NCBI RefSeq assembly: GCF_000737515.1
Contig: NZ_CP006587.1
Location: forward strand, 2,289,001-2,353,000
From: Hymenobacter sp. APR13
GTDB lineage: Bacteria > Bacteroidota > Bacteroidia > Cytophagales > Hymenobacteraceae
DNA length: 64,000 nt
Direction of reading: 5' to 3'
The position numbers were made by a program, and so were the translations under genes. Shown one piece after another: positions 16,969 through 24,988 of the stretch. Position 1 is the stretch's first letter. Each line of letters begins with the position of its first letter. The notes below the pieces were generated by a model, which searched no databases, had not been told where the DNA came from, and worked only from the letters and a program-made list of their open reading frames with translations.

Positions 16969-18201
16969 TTATTTGCGTTTAGAAAATTGAGCAGCCGGGG
17001 CGGGAGCAGCTTTGGCGGCAGGCGCCAGCGGAAGAGTTCCGCCGTTGCTGCCCGTGTTGCTGCCGCCTGCGCCTGTTGCAGGGGCAGCAGGGGCGGGGGT
17101 GGCAGGCGGAGAGGGATTCGGCCTGCTGGGCAAGAGTGCATTCTGCTCAGTATTGCGGCCGCGCAGTATTCCTAGCACCCGCAAGTCCAGGCTGGCCCCG
17201 ATGTAAAAGGCCGGGTCCCAGCGCATGCGCGTGTCGGCCGCCGTCGAGAAGGTGGCCTTCTCGTACACGTCGCGCCCGAAGTCGAAATCGGGCTGGCCTG
17301 CCACCACCCGGTGCTGCCCGTAGTGCACGCCCGCCCCCAGGTTCAGCCCCTTCGACACCTCGTAGTTGAGCCCCAGCAGGAAGTCGTCGAGCAGGTTGGG
17401 CCCGATGCGCGTGCCAAACGACATATTCCAGCGCTGCCAGAAATCCAGGTCACGGTACTGATACCCAAACCGCCGGGGCGAAGGGTAAAACACGGCCATC
17501 AATGACACGGCCAGATGCGTGGTGGGGTTGTCGGCTACCAGCGTTGCCGGCCCCCCGGCCACTGGCTCATACCGCTCAATATTCTCAGGCCGGCTCAGGA
17601 AGCTGGCGTTCGTGCCCACGAAGATACCCACTTGGTAGTTGGCGTCGCAGTCGGGAAATTTTAGGACTTTGCGCGTCACAAGCTCCAGCGTCTTAGTGGC
17701 TGTTTCCTTGTTTAGCGTGACAGTTATTTCCAGCTGTCCGGTTAGTGGGCCCACCTGTTGCTGGGCCAGCACTGTAGTAGGAGGAGAAGCACCTCCGTCT
17801 ATTGCGAAGATGCCTTGATTTATAGCAAGATCTGGTGGCGGAATAATGGCGGATTCCAGGCTCACACTATACTTGGTGGTATCGGATGCAGGCCGGTCGA
17901 CCACTACCACCTTGTAAGAACTGTTGGCAGCGTTGCAAGAAGGCAGGGTGGTTGTGGCAATGGGCTCGAGCTTGCTATCCAGAAACAGGTAGGAAACTCC
18001 TTGGTCACGGAACAGCTGCCCCGGCACGAATCCCGGAAACTCCTTTTGAATAACCTGCAATTGCTCCTTGAGCAGTGCGGCGGCCGGGTCGTCAGCTGGT
18101 AGCCAGGCAGCGGGGGCCGCCAAAGCGCCTGGGGCAGCCAGCAGCAAAAGCATTCCCAGAAGCATACAGTGCCCAAAGGCACGGGGTGTAACGTGGTGCA
18201 T
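16969..18201 (-). CDS. Secreted outer-membrane-like protein, unknown
   Basis: 410 residues from the ATG at 18201. The signal region is HCMLLGMLLLLAAPGALAAPAAW. The middle contains two Cys (PSCNAANSS and FPDCDANYQVG), and the C-terminal half is strand-rich with barrel character (LLDDFLLGLNYEVSKGLNLGAGVHYGQHRV, FYIGASLDLRVLGILRG), followed by an Ala/Pro/Gly-rich disordered tail and a basic end. Upstream in-frame codons to 18255 are rejected because they precede the signal. It is first gene of an operon with the barrel-like protein. Confidence 0.6.
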   Translation of the reverse strand: MHHVTPRAFGHCMLLGMLLLLAAPGALAAPAAWLPADDPAAALLKEQLQVIQKEFPGFVPGQLFRDQGVSYLFLDSKLEPIATTTLPSCNAANSSYKVVVVDRPASDTTKYSVSLESAIIPPPDLAINQGIFAIDGGASPPTTVLAQQQVGPLTGQLEITVTLNKETATKTLELVTRKVLKFPDCDANYQVGIFVGTNASFLSRPENIERYEPVAGGPATLVADNPTTHLAVSLMAVFYPSPRRFGYQYRDLDFWQRWNMSFGTRIGPNLLDDFLLGLNYEVSKGLNLGAGVHYGQHRVVAGQPDFDFGRDVYEKATFSTAADTRMRWDPAFYIGASLDLRVLGILRGRNTEQNALLPSRPNPSPPATPAPAAPATGAGGSNTGSNGGTLPLAPAAKAAPAPAAQFSKRK

Positions 18202-18475
18202 ACGCGGTAGGATAAGTCGTCGGCAATGGTTCCTCACGTACCGCCGCTGCGCCAAGTAGCGGCTACGCGCTACAGCACAAGTGGCTGCATAGAGGTAATA
18301 AGCGTATGAAATATAGACGATTATTAATAGTAATAATATTATATATTTAAAAAATAAAATTTTATGGCAGCTACTGCAAGTCGGCAGCTATCTATTATAG
18401 GGAAGCGAACGGCAAGGCTGGCGTCCCCCATGCAACGACAATGGTTTCGGAAGCGGTGGAAACTGCTCTAAGCTG
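18202..18475. other. AT-rich intergenic spacer
   Basis: 274-nt gap whose middle (about 18295-18365) is almost pure A/T, with runs such as ATATATTTAAAAAATAAAATTTTATG, in a genome that is otherwise GC-rich. No ORF or hairpin is evident. It probably contains the promoter of the outer-membrane operon and could be a nucleoid-protein binding zone (inference). Confidence 0.5.
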
Positions 18476-19312
18476 CTACGCCGCCACTTCGGCGCCCGTA
18501 GCAGCTGCGGCCGGCCGCGGCGCCGCGTCGAACAGGAACTCGTTGAGGCGGGCGCGCAGGTCAGCGGGAGCCAGGTTGCGGAAGACCTCGCCGCCGCGCA
18601 CCAACGAAATCTGGCCGGTTTCCTCGCTCACCACCAGCACCACGGCATCTGTCACTTCCGTCAGGCCGATGGCGGCGCGGTGCCGCAAGCCCAGGGCCGC
18701 CGGCACGTCGGGATTTTCACTCACGGGCAGGATGCAGCGCGCCGCCTTGATGCGGCCCCGGCTGATGATAACCGCGCCGTCGTGCAAAGGACTGGTTTTG
18801 TTGAAGATGCTCAGTAGCAGACGCTTGCTAACGGCTGCGTCGATCAGGTCGCCGGTGTCGCCGAAGGGCTTGAGGTCGGAGGCGAGGCTGAAGGCAATGA
18901 GGGCGCCGGTCTGCTTGCCGGCCAAGCTCTTGGCAGCCTCCACGAAAGGCGTCACGTTGAGGCGCTCGGCATTCTCGGTGTCGCGGCGCCACGGAAACAT
19001 GCGCATCCGCTCAAAGGCTGTGGCCTTGCCTATGTTGAGCAGAAACCGCCGGATTTCCTGCTGAAACAAAATGATGCCGGCCAGCACGCCCACGCTCATA
19101 AACTGCCCCAGAATGCTGGTCAGCAGCTCCATGCCGGCCGCCTTTACTACCAGATAAAACAGGTAGATGGACATGAAGCCCAGGAAAATCTTCAGCGCGA
19201 CGCTGCCCGTCAGCAGCTTATACAGCTGATAAAATAGCACCGTGACCAGCAGTACGTCCACGACGTCTATCCAGCCGATGCGCAGGAAGCCGATGGAGAA
19301 CGAGCCAATCAC
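18476..19312 (-). CDS. cdaA: Diadenylate cyclase CdaA
   Basis: Makes c-di-AMP from two ATP. N-terminal membrane helices (VVDVLLVTVLFYQLYKLL, LKIFLGFMSIYLFYLVV, LLTSILGQFMSVGVLAGIILF) are followed by the DAC domain with the two catalytic signatures DGA (168-170) and RHR (200-202). At 278 residues it is a full-length CdaA-type enzyme. The ATG overlaps the folP stop by 4 nt, indicating translational coupling. A short Ala-rich tail follows the DAC domain. Confidence 0.94.
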   Translation of the reverse strand: MIGSFSIGFLRIGWIDVVDVLLVTVLFYQLYKLLTGSVALKIFLGFMSIYLFYLVVKAAGMELLTSILGQFMSVGVLAGIILFQQEIRRFLLNIGKATAFERMRMFPWRRDTENAERLNVTPFVEAAKSLAGKQTGALIAFSLASDLKPFGDTGDLIDAAVSKRLLLSIFNKTSPLHDGAVIISRGRIKAARCILPVSENPDVPAALGLRHRAAIGLTEVTDAVVLVVSEETGQISLVRGGEVFRNLAPADLRARLNEFLFDAAPRPAAAATGAEVAA

Positions 19313-20190
19313 GACGGAAACGGGGGAAAAGTATTGGAAACGAGCTGCACGGTCTGTACGGCCTCGGCCACGTCGTGTACGCGCAGCAGACGGGCCCCGT
19401 TGAGCAGGGCCAGCGTGTTCACGGCCACCGTGCCCGTGAGGGCAGCGTCGGGGGTGAGGCCCAGCGGCTTATACACCATGCTTTTGCGGGAGAGGCCCGC
19501 CAGAATCGGCAGGCCCAGCACCCGCAGCTCGGGTAGGCGGCGCAGCAGCTCGTGGCTTTGGGCCGGAGTTTTGGCGAAGCCGAAGCCAGGGTCGAGCACC
19601 ACGTCCGTGACGCCGTGCTGGCGCAGCACGGCCAGCTTGTCGCGGAAGTAGCGCACCAGCTCCAGCACCAGGTCGCCCTCGTAATGGGTGTGCTGGGTCA
19701 TGTTTTGGGGCGTGCCGCGCATATGCATCAGGATGTAGGGCACGCCCAGCCGGCCAGCGGTGGGCAGCATGTCGGCATCGAGGGTGCCGCCGCTGATGTC
19801 GTTGAGGATGGCGGCGCCGGCCGCTACGGCCTCGGCCGCCACGCCGGCCCGGAACGTGTCCACCGACAACAGGGCCTCAGGGAAGGCGCGGTGCACGGCT
19901 TCCACGGCGGGCAGCAGGCGGTGCTTTTCCTCGTCTTCCGAAATGTGCTCGGCGCCGGGGCGCGAGGAGTAGCCGCCCAGATCGAGCACGGCGGCCCCGG
20001 CCAGCAGCATGGTTTCGGCGCGGCGCAGCAGGTCGGTTTCGGTTTCGATGCGGCTGCCTTCGAAGAACGAATCAGGGGTGAGGTTGAGGATGCCCATCAC
20101 CTGCGGCCGACGCAGATCGAGCAGGCGCCCACCGGGGCAGCGCAGGGTTTGCGCAGCGGGGAAACACGTATCTTGCGGGGCCTGGAGCAT
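19309..20190 (-). CDS. folP: Dihydropteroate synthase
   Basis: Condenses 6-hydroxymethyl-dihydropterin pyrophosphate with p-aminobenzoate in folate synthesis. Pterin/pyrophosphate loop VMGILNLTPDSFFEGS (31-46), GGYSSRPGAEHISEDEE, the SVDTFRAGVAAEA motif, NDISGG, ILMHMRGTPQNM, and VLDPGFGFAKT are all present; TGTVAVNTLALLNGARLLRVHDV ends the TIM barrel. Length 293 is slightly above normal because of an N-terminal lead. It overlaps cdaA by 4 nt, a pairing commonly seen in Bacteroidota. The 72-nt spacer to the divergent DUF1599 gene holds a repeat. Confidence 0.93.
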   Translation of the reverse strand: MLQAPQDTCFPAAQTLRCPGGRLLDLRRPQVMGILNLTPDSFFEGSRIETETDLLRRAETMLLAGAAVLDLGGYSSRPGAEHISEDEEKHRLLPAVEAVHRAFPEALLSVDTFRAGVAAEAVAAGAAILNDISGGTLDADMLPTAGRLGVPYILMHMRGTPQNMTQHTHYEGDLVLELVRYFRDKLAVLRQHGVTDVVLDPGFGFAKTPAQSHELLRRLPELRVLGLPILAGLSRKSMVYKPLGLTPDAALTGTVAVNTLALLNGARLLRVHDVAEAVQTVQLVSNTFPPFPS

Positions 20191-20209
20191 GGTTTCGGGC
20201 GGAAATGAA

Positions 20210-20251
20210 CGTCATGCTGAGCGAAGTCGCAGCCGCAGTCGAAGCATGACG
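20210..20251. repeat. Short paired palindrome of family R2
   Basis: A 42-nt palindrome opening CGTCATGCT and closing AGCATGACG, with an inner GAAGTCG/CAGTC-type pairing. It is a compact version of the R2 arm. It ends 12 nt before the start codon of the DUF1599 gene and so falls in its leader or promoter. Confidence 0.6.
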
Positions 20252-20262
20252 AAAAAGGCGAA

Positions 20263-20841
20263 TTGCAACAAAATAGCCTCAAAAACTTGGAGAATCAAAC
20301 CCAGCACGAATACGACCAGGTGATTGCGCAGTGCCGCGCCCTGTTTGTGGCCAAAACGCACGACTACGGCACGGCCTGGCGCATCATGCGCCTGCCCAGC
20401 ATCACCGACCAGATTTACATCAAGGCCCAGCGCATCCGCAGCATTCAGGAGAAAGGCCGCCAACTGGTTGAGGACGGCGTGGACGGGGAGTTCGTGGCCA
20501 TCGTCAACTACTGCGTGATGGCGCTGATGCAGCTGCGTTTGCCCGCCGACGCTCCGCTGGAGCTGGAGCCCGAAGCCGTGGCCACTGCCTACGACGAGCA
20601 GACTGCCGAAAACCGCCGCCTGCTGTTCGCCAAAAACCACGACTACGGCGAAGCCTGGCGCCAGATGCGCATCGAAAGCATCACCGACATCATCCTGATG
20701 AAGCTGCACCGCACCAAGCAGATCGAGGACCTGGCCGGCGCCACGCGCGTGTCGGAAGGGGTGGAGGCCAACTACCGCGACATGCTCAACTACGCTGTGT
20801 TTGTGCTGATTAAAAAAGGATTCGGCGTTTCGGCGGCGTAG
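20263..20841 (+). CDS. DUF1599 domain protein, TTG start
   Basis: 192 residues with two tandem DUF1599 units: CRALFVAKTHDYGTAWRIMRLPSITDQIYIKAQRIRSIQ near the N-terminus and NRRLLFAKNHDYGEAWRQMRIESITDIILMKLHRTKQIE in the second half. The repeated K.HDYG.AWR.MR motif is obvious. These proteins accompany folP, cdaA and BT_3928 in Bacteroidota, but the function is unknown; the KxHDYGxAW pattern recalls all-alpha pyrophosphohydrolase-like proteins. No in-frame ATG exists before residue 42, so the TTG at 20263, preceded by AAAAGG, is the likely start. Confidence 0.85.
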   Translation: MQQNSLKNLENQTQHEYDQVIAQCRALFVAKTHDYGTAWRIMRLPSITDQIYIKAQRIRSIQEKGRQLVEDGVDGEFVAIVNYCVMALMQLRLPADAPLELEPEAVATAYDEQTAENRRLLFAKNHDYGEAWRQMRIESITDIILMKLHRTKQIEDLAGATRVSEGVEANYRDMLNYAVFVLIKKGFGVSAA

Positions 20842-21031
20842 CGTGTTGGGGCGGGGCTGTATCTTACAGCTCATTCTGGCCCAGCCTGCATCCGGCGGTT
20901 GAGTTTAGCGTATGTACTGCGCGGCGCGGGGGCGGCGGGCTCCGGCCAAGTCTCAGCGGTGCCAAGTCGCCGCTGCCCACTCCTGCCGAACCAACCACGC
21001 TCTTCTGACTTCAAAGGTCCAAAACACTGTT

Positions 21032-22138
21032 ATGAAATTAGTTACCAAAGTCTGCTGGCTGCTGCTGGGGGCGCTGTTCATCTTCTCCGGGCTCATCAAG
21101 CTCAACGACCCGGTGGGCACAGCCCTGAAGCTGGAAGAGTACTTCGAGGTGTTTGCCGAGGATTTCGGCAGCTTTTTTCTGTTTTTCAAAGACTACGCCC
21201 GCACCATCAGCATCGTGCTCAGCTCGCTGGAAGTAGTGCTGGGTGTGGCACTGCTGCTGCGCTGGATGCTGCGCAAAACGCTGTGGGTGCTGCTGGCGCT
21301 GCTGGTGTTCTTCGGCTTCCTCACGTTCTACTCGGCGGCTTTCAACAAGGTCACGGACTGCGGCTGCTTCGGCGACTTCATCAAGCTCACGCCGTGGCAG
21401 TCATTCAGCAAGGACGTGGTGCTGCTGGGGCTGTGGGCCGTGGTGTTCTTTAACCAGCGCTTTCTGCGCTACAGCTTCGCCAAGGGCCAACTGGGCGTGA
21501 TGTACATCACGCTGGCCTCGGCCACGGCCATCGGCATCGGAGTGCGCGCCCTAGGCCACCTGCCGTACTTTGACTTCCTGCCCTACAAGGTTGGCAACAA
21601 CATCGGGCAGCTGATGAAGCCGCAGGAGCAGGCGCGCTACCAGTACGTGATGGAGCGCAACGGCGAAACCAAAACCTTCGACCAGTACCCCACCGACTCG
21701 ACGTGGAAGTACAAGAGTATGGAGGCCCTGAACCCGGAGGCTTCCAAGGCCCTGATTACGGATTTTGAGGTGTCGGATGTGGAGGGTAACTCCTACACGC
21801 AGGAGCTGCTGAAAGGCAACAAGCTGGTGCTCATCGTGCAGAACACCAATAAGACCGACCGGGAGCGTTTCAAAGTCATCAACAATTTGATGGAAGCCGC
21901 CGGCAAGTCGCGCCGCAACATTAAGGCTCTCACCATCACCAGTACCAGCCCGCCCAAGTTCGACTCGTTCCGCCACGACGTGAACCTGCCCGGCCCGTTC
22001 TACTTCGCCGACGCCACCGTGCTCAAGTCCATGATCCGCTCCAACCCCGGCCTGATGGTGCTGCAGGATGGCGTGGTGAAAGCCAAATACCACTACCACG
22101 ACATCCCCGACCTGTACAAGGTCGAGAAGCTGTTTTAA
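21032..22138 (+). CDS. BT_3928-type DoxX-like membrane protein
   Basis: 368 residues. The first ~150 form a DoxX/MauE-like four-helix membrane domain (VCWLLLGALFIFSGLIKLNDPVGTALKLEEYF, LSSLEVVLGVALLL, VLLALLVFFGFLTFYSAA), with a conserved DCGCFGDFIKLTPWQSF Cys pair. The C-terminal ~180 residues are soluble and TlpA/thioredoxin-like in outline (LVLIVQNTNKTDRERFKVINNLM). This is the BT_3928 family, typically next to DUF1599 in Bacteroidota. Upstream in-frame sequence to 20912 has no coding logic; the ATG at 21032 is used. Confidence 0.88.
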   Translation: MKLVTKVCWLLLGALFIFSGLIKLNDPVGTALKLEEYFEVFAEDFGSFFLFFKDYARTISIVLSSLEVVLGVALLLRWMLRKTLWVLLALLVFFGFLTFYSAAFNKVTDCGCFGDFIKLTPWQSFSKDVVLLGLWAVVFFNQRFLRYSFAKGQLGVMYITLASATAIGIGVRALGHLPYFDFLPYKVGNNIGQLMKPQEQARYQYVMERNGETKTFDQYPTDSTWKYKSMEALNPEASKALITDFEVSDVEGNSYTQELLKGNKLVLIVQNTNKTDRERFKVINNLMEAAGKSRRNIKALTITSTSPPKFDSFRHDVNLPGPFYFADATVLKSMIRSNPGLMVLQDGVVKAKYHYHDIPDLYKVEKLF

Positions 22139-22146
22139 GACAGGAC

Positions 22147-22260
22147 GACGCTAAAAGCACGTCATGCAGAGCGGAGCGAAGCATCTCGCCAGTGTAGTAT
22201 CTGATTATACCACACTGGCGAGATGCTTCGCTCCGCTCTGCATGACGTGCTTTTAGCGTC
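22147..22260. repeat. Paired palindromic element, family R2, copy 1
   Basis: 114 bp. The 53-nt arms (22147-22199 and 22208-22260) are inverted with a single mismatch around an 8-nt centre. Each arm contains GTCATGC, a GAGCGGAGCGA loop and GCATCTCGC, so ATGC pairs with GCAT inside each arm. It starts 8 nt after the BT_3928-type stop codon and could also act as its terminator. Confidence 0.9.
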
Positions 22261-22306
22261 GCAATAACCGCTGCGCAATGACCGCCCGCCGCACTACCTT
22301 TACTGC

Positions 22307-23365
22307 ATGCTCACCTTCCTTCTGCGCCGGCTGGGGCATGGCCTGCTGATTCTGGCGGGCGTGGCCCTCACGGTGTTCTTCCTGTTTCAGGTGCTGCCCG
22401 GCGACCCGGTGGCCCTGCTGGCCGGCCAGCGCTCCGACGCCGCCACCCGCGCCGCCATTGCCGCCGACCTGGGCCTCGACCAGCCGTTGCCCGCGCAGCT
22501 GCTCGGCTACCTCAACGATGTGTCGCCGGTGGGCGTGCACCCGCGCGACTCGGCGGGCACGGCCAAGTACGGCGGCCTCACGCTGCTGCCGCTGGGCGAG
22601 CGGGCCGTGGTGCTGAAAACGCCGTATCTGCGGCGCTCTTTCCAGAGCAACAAAGAGGTGCTCACCATCCTGCTCGACCACTTCACGGGCACGCTGTGGC
22701 TGGCGCTGGCCGCCATGCTGCTGGCAGCAGTGCTGGGCATTACGTTTGGAGTGGTAGCCGCGCTCAAGCCGCACACCTGGCTCGATAGGCTGCTGATTAC
22801 CACGTCGGTGCTCGGTATTTCGGTGCCTTCCTTTGTGGCCGCCATCCTGATTGCCATTACGTTCGGTTTCTACTGGAGCCGCTGGACCGGCCTCAACCTC
22901 ACGGGCCAGCTCTTCGAAACCGACGCCTTCACGGGCCGCCACTTGGTGCTGCGCAACCTGCTGCTGCCGGCCTTTGCGCTGGGCATCCGGCCGCTGGCCG
23001 TCATCACGCAGCTCACCCGCTCCAGCATGCTCGACGTGCTGGGGCAGGACTACATCCGCACGGCGCGGGCCAAGGGCCTTTCGGGCTACCGCACGGTGGT
23101 GGGCCACGCCCTCAAAAACGCCCTGAATCCGGTGGTGACGGCTGTGTCGGGCTGGCTGGCTTCATTGATGGCGGGCGCCTTCTTCATCGAGTACATTTTC
23201 AACTGGAAGGGCCTGGGCACCGTTACGCTGCGGGCCGTGGAGAACCTGGATTTTCCGGTGGTGATGGGCGCTACCATCTTCATTGCGGCCCTGTTTGTGG
23301 TCGTGAACATTGCCGTGGACGTGCTCTACGCCGTCCTCGACCCACGCGTCAAGCTGACTTCCTAA
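22307..23365 (+). CDS. Peptide-type ABC transporter permease (DppB-like)
   Basis: 352-residue inner-membrane subunit of the oligopeptide/nickel ABC importer class. The N-terminus MLTFLLRRLGHGLLILAGVALTVFFLFQVLPGDP is diagnostic, and the EAA loop DYIRTARAKGLSGYRTVVGHALKNALNPV near residue 245 contacts the ATPase. A periplasmic insert of about 50 residues (SPVGVHPRDSAGTAKYGG..) separates TM1 from TM2. No binding protein, second permease or ATPase is adjacent, so its partners are encoded elsewhere. TACCTTTA precedes the ATG by 4 nt. Confidence 0.88.
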   Translation: MLTFLLRRLGHGLLILAGVALTVFFLFQVLPGDPVALLAGQRSDAATRAAIAADLGLDQPLPAQLLGYLNDVSPVGVHPRDSAGTAKYGGLTLLPLGERAVVLKTPYLRRSFQSNKEVLTILLDHFTGTLWLALAAMLLAAVLGITFGVVAALKPHTWLDRLLITTSVLGISVPSFVAAILIAITFGFYWSRWTGLNLTGQLFETDAFTGRHLVLRNLLLPAFALGIRPLAVITQLTRSSMLDVLGQDYIRTARAKGLSGYRTVVGHALKNALNPVVTAVSGWLASLMAGAFFIEYIFNWKGLGTVTLRAVENLDFPVVMGATIFIAALFVVVNIAVDVLYAVLDPRVKLTS

Positions 23366-23369
23366 GGAA

Positions 23370-23460
23370 TGAGATATTAGTATTGAGTATTTAGGTGACT
23401 GACAAATGCATAGGTGTCAATTCACTGCAGAATATCTCAATACTCAGTACTCATGTCTCA
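23370..23460. repeat. Heptad-armed inverted repeat, element A
   Basis: Left arm 23370-23397 is four 7-nt units (TGAGATA, TTAGTAT, TGAGTAT, TTAGGTG). The right arm 23433-23460 is four inverted units (TATCTCA, ATACTCA, GTACTCA, TGTCTCA). The 35-nt centre is unrelated. It fills the gap between the permease stop and the aroK start. Confidence 0.75.
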
Positions 23461-23475
23461 CTACTTTAACTGCGT

Positions 23476-24018
23476 ATGGCCTCCGAACCTGAGCTGCAGC
23501 GCCTTTACCTGATTGGCATGCCCGGTGCCGGCAAAACCACGCTGGGCCGCGGCCTGGCGGTGGCCTACGAACTGCCGTTCCTGGACCTCGACGAGGAAAT
23601 AGTTCGCCGGGAAGGCCGCAGCGTGGCCGATATTTTCGCGGCCGAGGGCGAAGACTATTTCCGGGCGCGGGAAGCCGCCACGCTGCGCGAGGTGCAGCAA
23701 CAGCCCGGCCGCTTCGTGCTGGCCACCGGCGGCGGCACGCCCTGTTTCCACCACAACCTGGAGGCCCTGCTCGCCGATGGCCCGGTGCTGTACCTGGAGG
23801 TGCCCGTAGTAAAGCTGGCGGCGCGCATTCTGGCGGCGGCGGCACAGCGCCCCCTGCTGGCCGGCCTGCCCGACCGCGCCGCCCTGATTAGCCGCCTAGA
23901 TGAAACCTTGCGCCACCGAACGAGGTTTTACGACCGCGCACCGTTACGCTGCACCGCTGACGCCTGCTCCGTGGAGAACGTCCGGCGGCTGCTGGCTCAG
24001 TACCTGTCTCTGGCCTAG
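23476..24018 (+). CDS. aroK: Shikimate kinase
   Basis: Phosphorylates shikimate at the 3-OH in the chorismate pathway. P-loop GMPGAGKTT at residues 14-22, the shikimate-binding DLDEEI segment near 38, GEDYFRAREAATL, and the GGG loop in VLATGGGTP are all in place. The lid region is RPLLAGLPDRAALISRLDETLRHRTRFYDRA. Length 180 is normal. It follows the heptad repeat with only 16 nt between, and TACTTTAA lies 6 nt before the ATG, so it probably has its own near-leaderless promoter. No other aro gene is near. Confidence 0.93.
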   Translation: MASEPELQRLYLIGMPGAGKTTLGRGLAVAYELPFLDLDEEIVRREGRSVADIFAAEGEDYFRAREAATLREVQQQPGRFVLATGGGTPCFHHNLEALLADGPVLYLEVPVVKLAARILAAAAQRPLLAGLPDRAALISRLDETLRHRTRFYDRAPLRCTADACSVENVRRLLAQYLSLA

Positions 24019-24044
24019 CCGATGCTGGTTTACGCTGCGCTGCG

Positions 24045-24052
24045 TACTTTTG
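24045..24052 (+). promoter_or_regulatory. -7 element TACTTTTG of the hydroxylase gene
   Basis: Exact TAnnTTTG match 26 nt before the ATG at 24078 and just downstream of aroK, implying independent transcription. Confidence 0.55.
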
Positions 24053-24077
24053 CCCCTTGAATCAGATACTTGTCTCC

Positions 24078-24761
24078 ATGAATCAGACTGCGCCTGCTGC
24101 TCCGACTCCTGATGTTAAATCCAGCCCAGCTGCTGCGGCGCAAGCCGTGAAACCCAAGCACAAAGGCTCGGCACAGCTGTTCGAAAATCCGGTGCTGGAA
24201 CGCCTCACGCACACCCACATTGCCGGGCCGCTCAGCATTTTCTTTGGCGTGGCGGGCGTGAGCCTTTACTATAGTCTGAGCCGAGGCCTGCTGTCGGGCT
24301 TGTCAGCATTCGGGCTGTTTTTGGGCGGGTGGTTCCTGTTCACGTTGGCCGAATACCTGATGCACCGCTATGTGTACCACCTCAAGGCCAACACGCCTCG
24401 CAAGGCCAAGTTTCAGTATACCATGCACGGCGTGCACCACGAGTACCCTAAGGATAAGACGCGCCTGGCCATGCCACCCATCCTGACGGTGTTTGTGGCG
24501 TCGCTGCTGTTCTTCATCTTCCGCTTCACGTTCGGCAATGCCGGTTTCGGCATCCTGGCGGGTTTCGTGTTCGGCTACGCGCTGTACCTGTTCGTGCACT
24601 ACGCCATCCACGTGTACTCGCCCCCAAAGAACTTCCTGAAAGTATGGTGGCATCACCACGCCCAGCACCACTACCGGCAAGACGAAATTGCTTTTGGTGT
24701 AAGCACCACGCTCTGGGACCATATCATCGGCACTATGCCGCCGGAGAAGAAAGCCGGTTAA
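24078..24761 (+). CDS. Fatty acid hydroxylase superfamily membrane protein
   Basis: 227-residue di-iron membrane hydroxylase. Histidine boxes are HRYVYH (96-101), HGVHHEY (117-123), HYAIH and WHHHAQHH, the pattern of fatty-acid 2-hydroxylase/sterol-desaturase enzymes that act at the inner membrane. Four hydrophobic segments surround them. The N-terminal ~30 residues are Ala/Pro-rich and disordered. 2-Hydroxylation of acyl chains in sphingo- or sulfonolipids is a plausible role in this phylum (inference). A TTG at 24057 would extend it, but promoter position supports ATG 24078. An intrinsic terminator follows. Confidence 0.87.
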   Translation: MNQTAPAAPTPDVKSSPAAAAQAVKPKHKGSAQLFENPVLERLTHTHIAGPLSIFFGVAGVSLYYSLSRGLLSGLSAFGLFLGGWFLFTLAEYLMHRYVYHLKANTPRKAKFQYTMHGVHHEYPKDKTRLAMPPILTVFVASLLFFIFRFTFGNAGFGILAGFVFGYALYLFVHYAIHVYSPPKNFLKVWWHHHAQHHYRQDEIAFGVSTTLWDHIIGTMPPEKKAG

Positions 24762-24793
24762 GACTACTGGTGACATTAAATGCTGTTACAACT

Positions 24794-24827
24794 ACTGCGC
24801 TGCCTTAAGAGGCAGCGCAGTTTTTTT
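24794..24827 (+). terminator. Canonical intrinsic terminator
   Basis: 12-bp perfect stem (24794-24805, 24810-24821), loop TAAG and a following T7 run. It lies 33 nt after the hydroxylase stop and is the cleanest intrinsic terminator of the window. The next 160 nt are AT-rich. Confidence 0.9.
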
Positions 24828-24988
24828 ATGCCTGTATAGGAGTGGAGAAGATACATAGTGAATATTAGCCTGTTTTAATACAAAAAAATATGATAATAAG
24901 TAGAAGCGTGAGCTAGTAAATTGTAATATTTGCTACAGCAACAACTGTTTTGCTACCCCAAATTGTCCCACTTATACATCTTTTGCTG

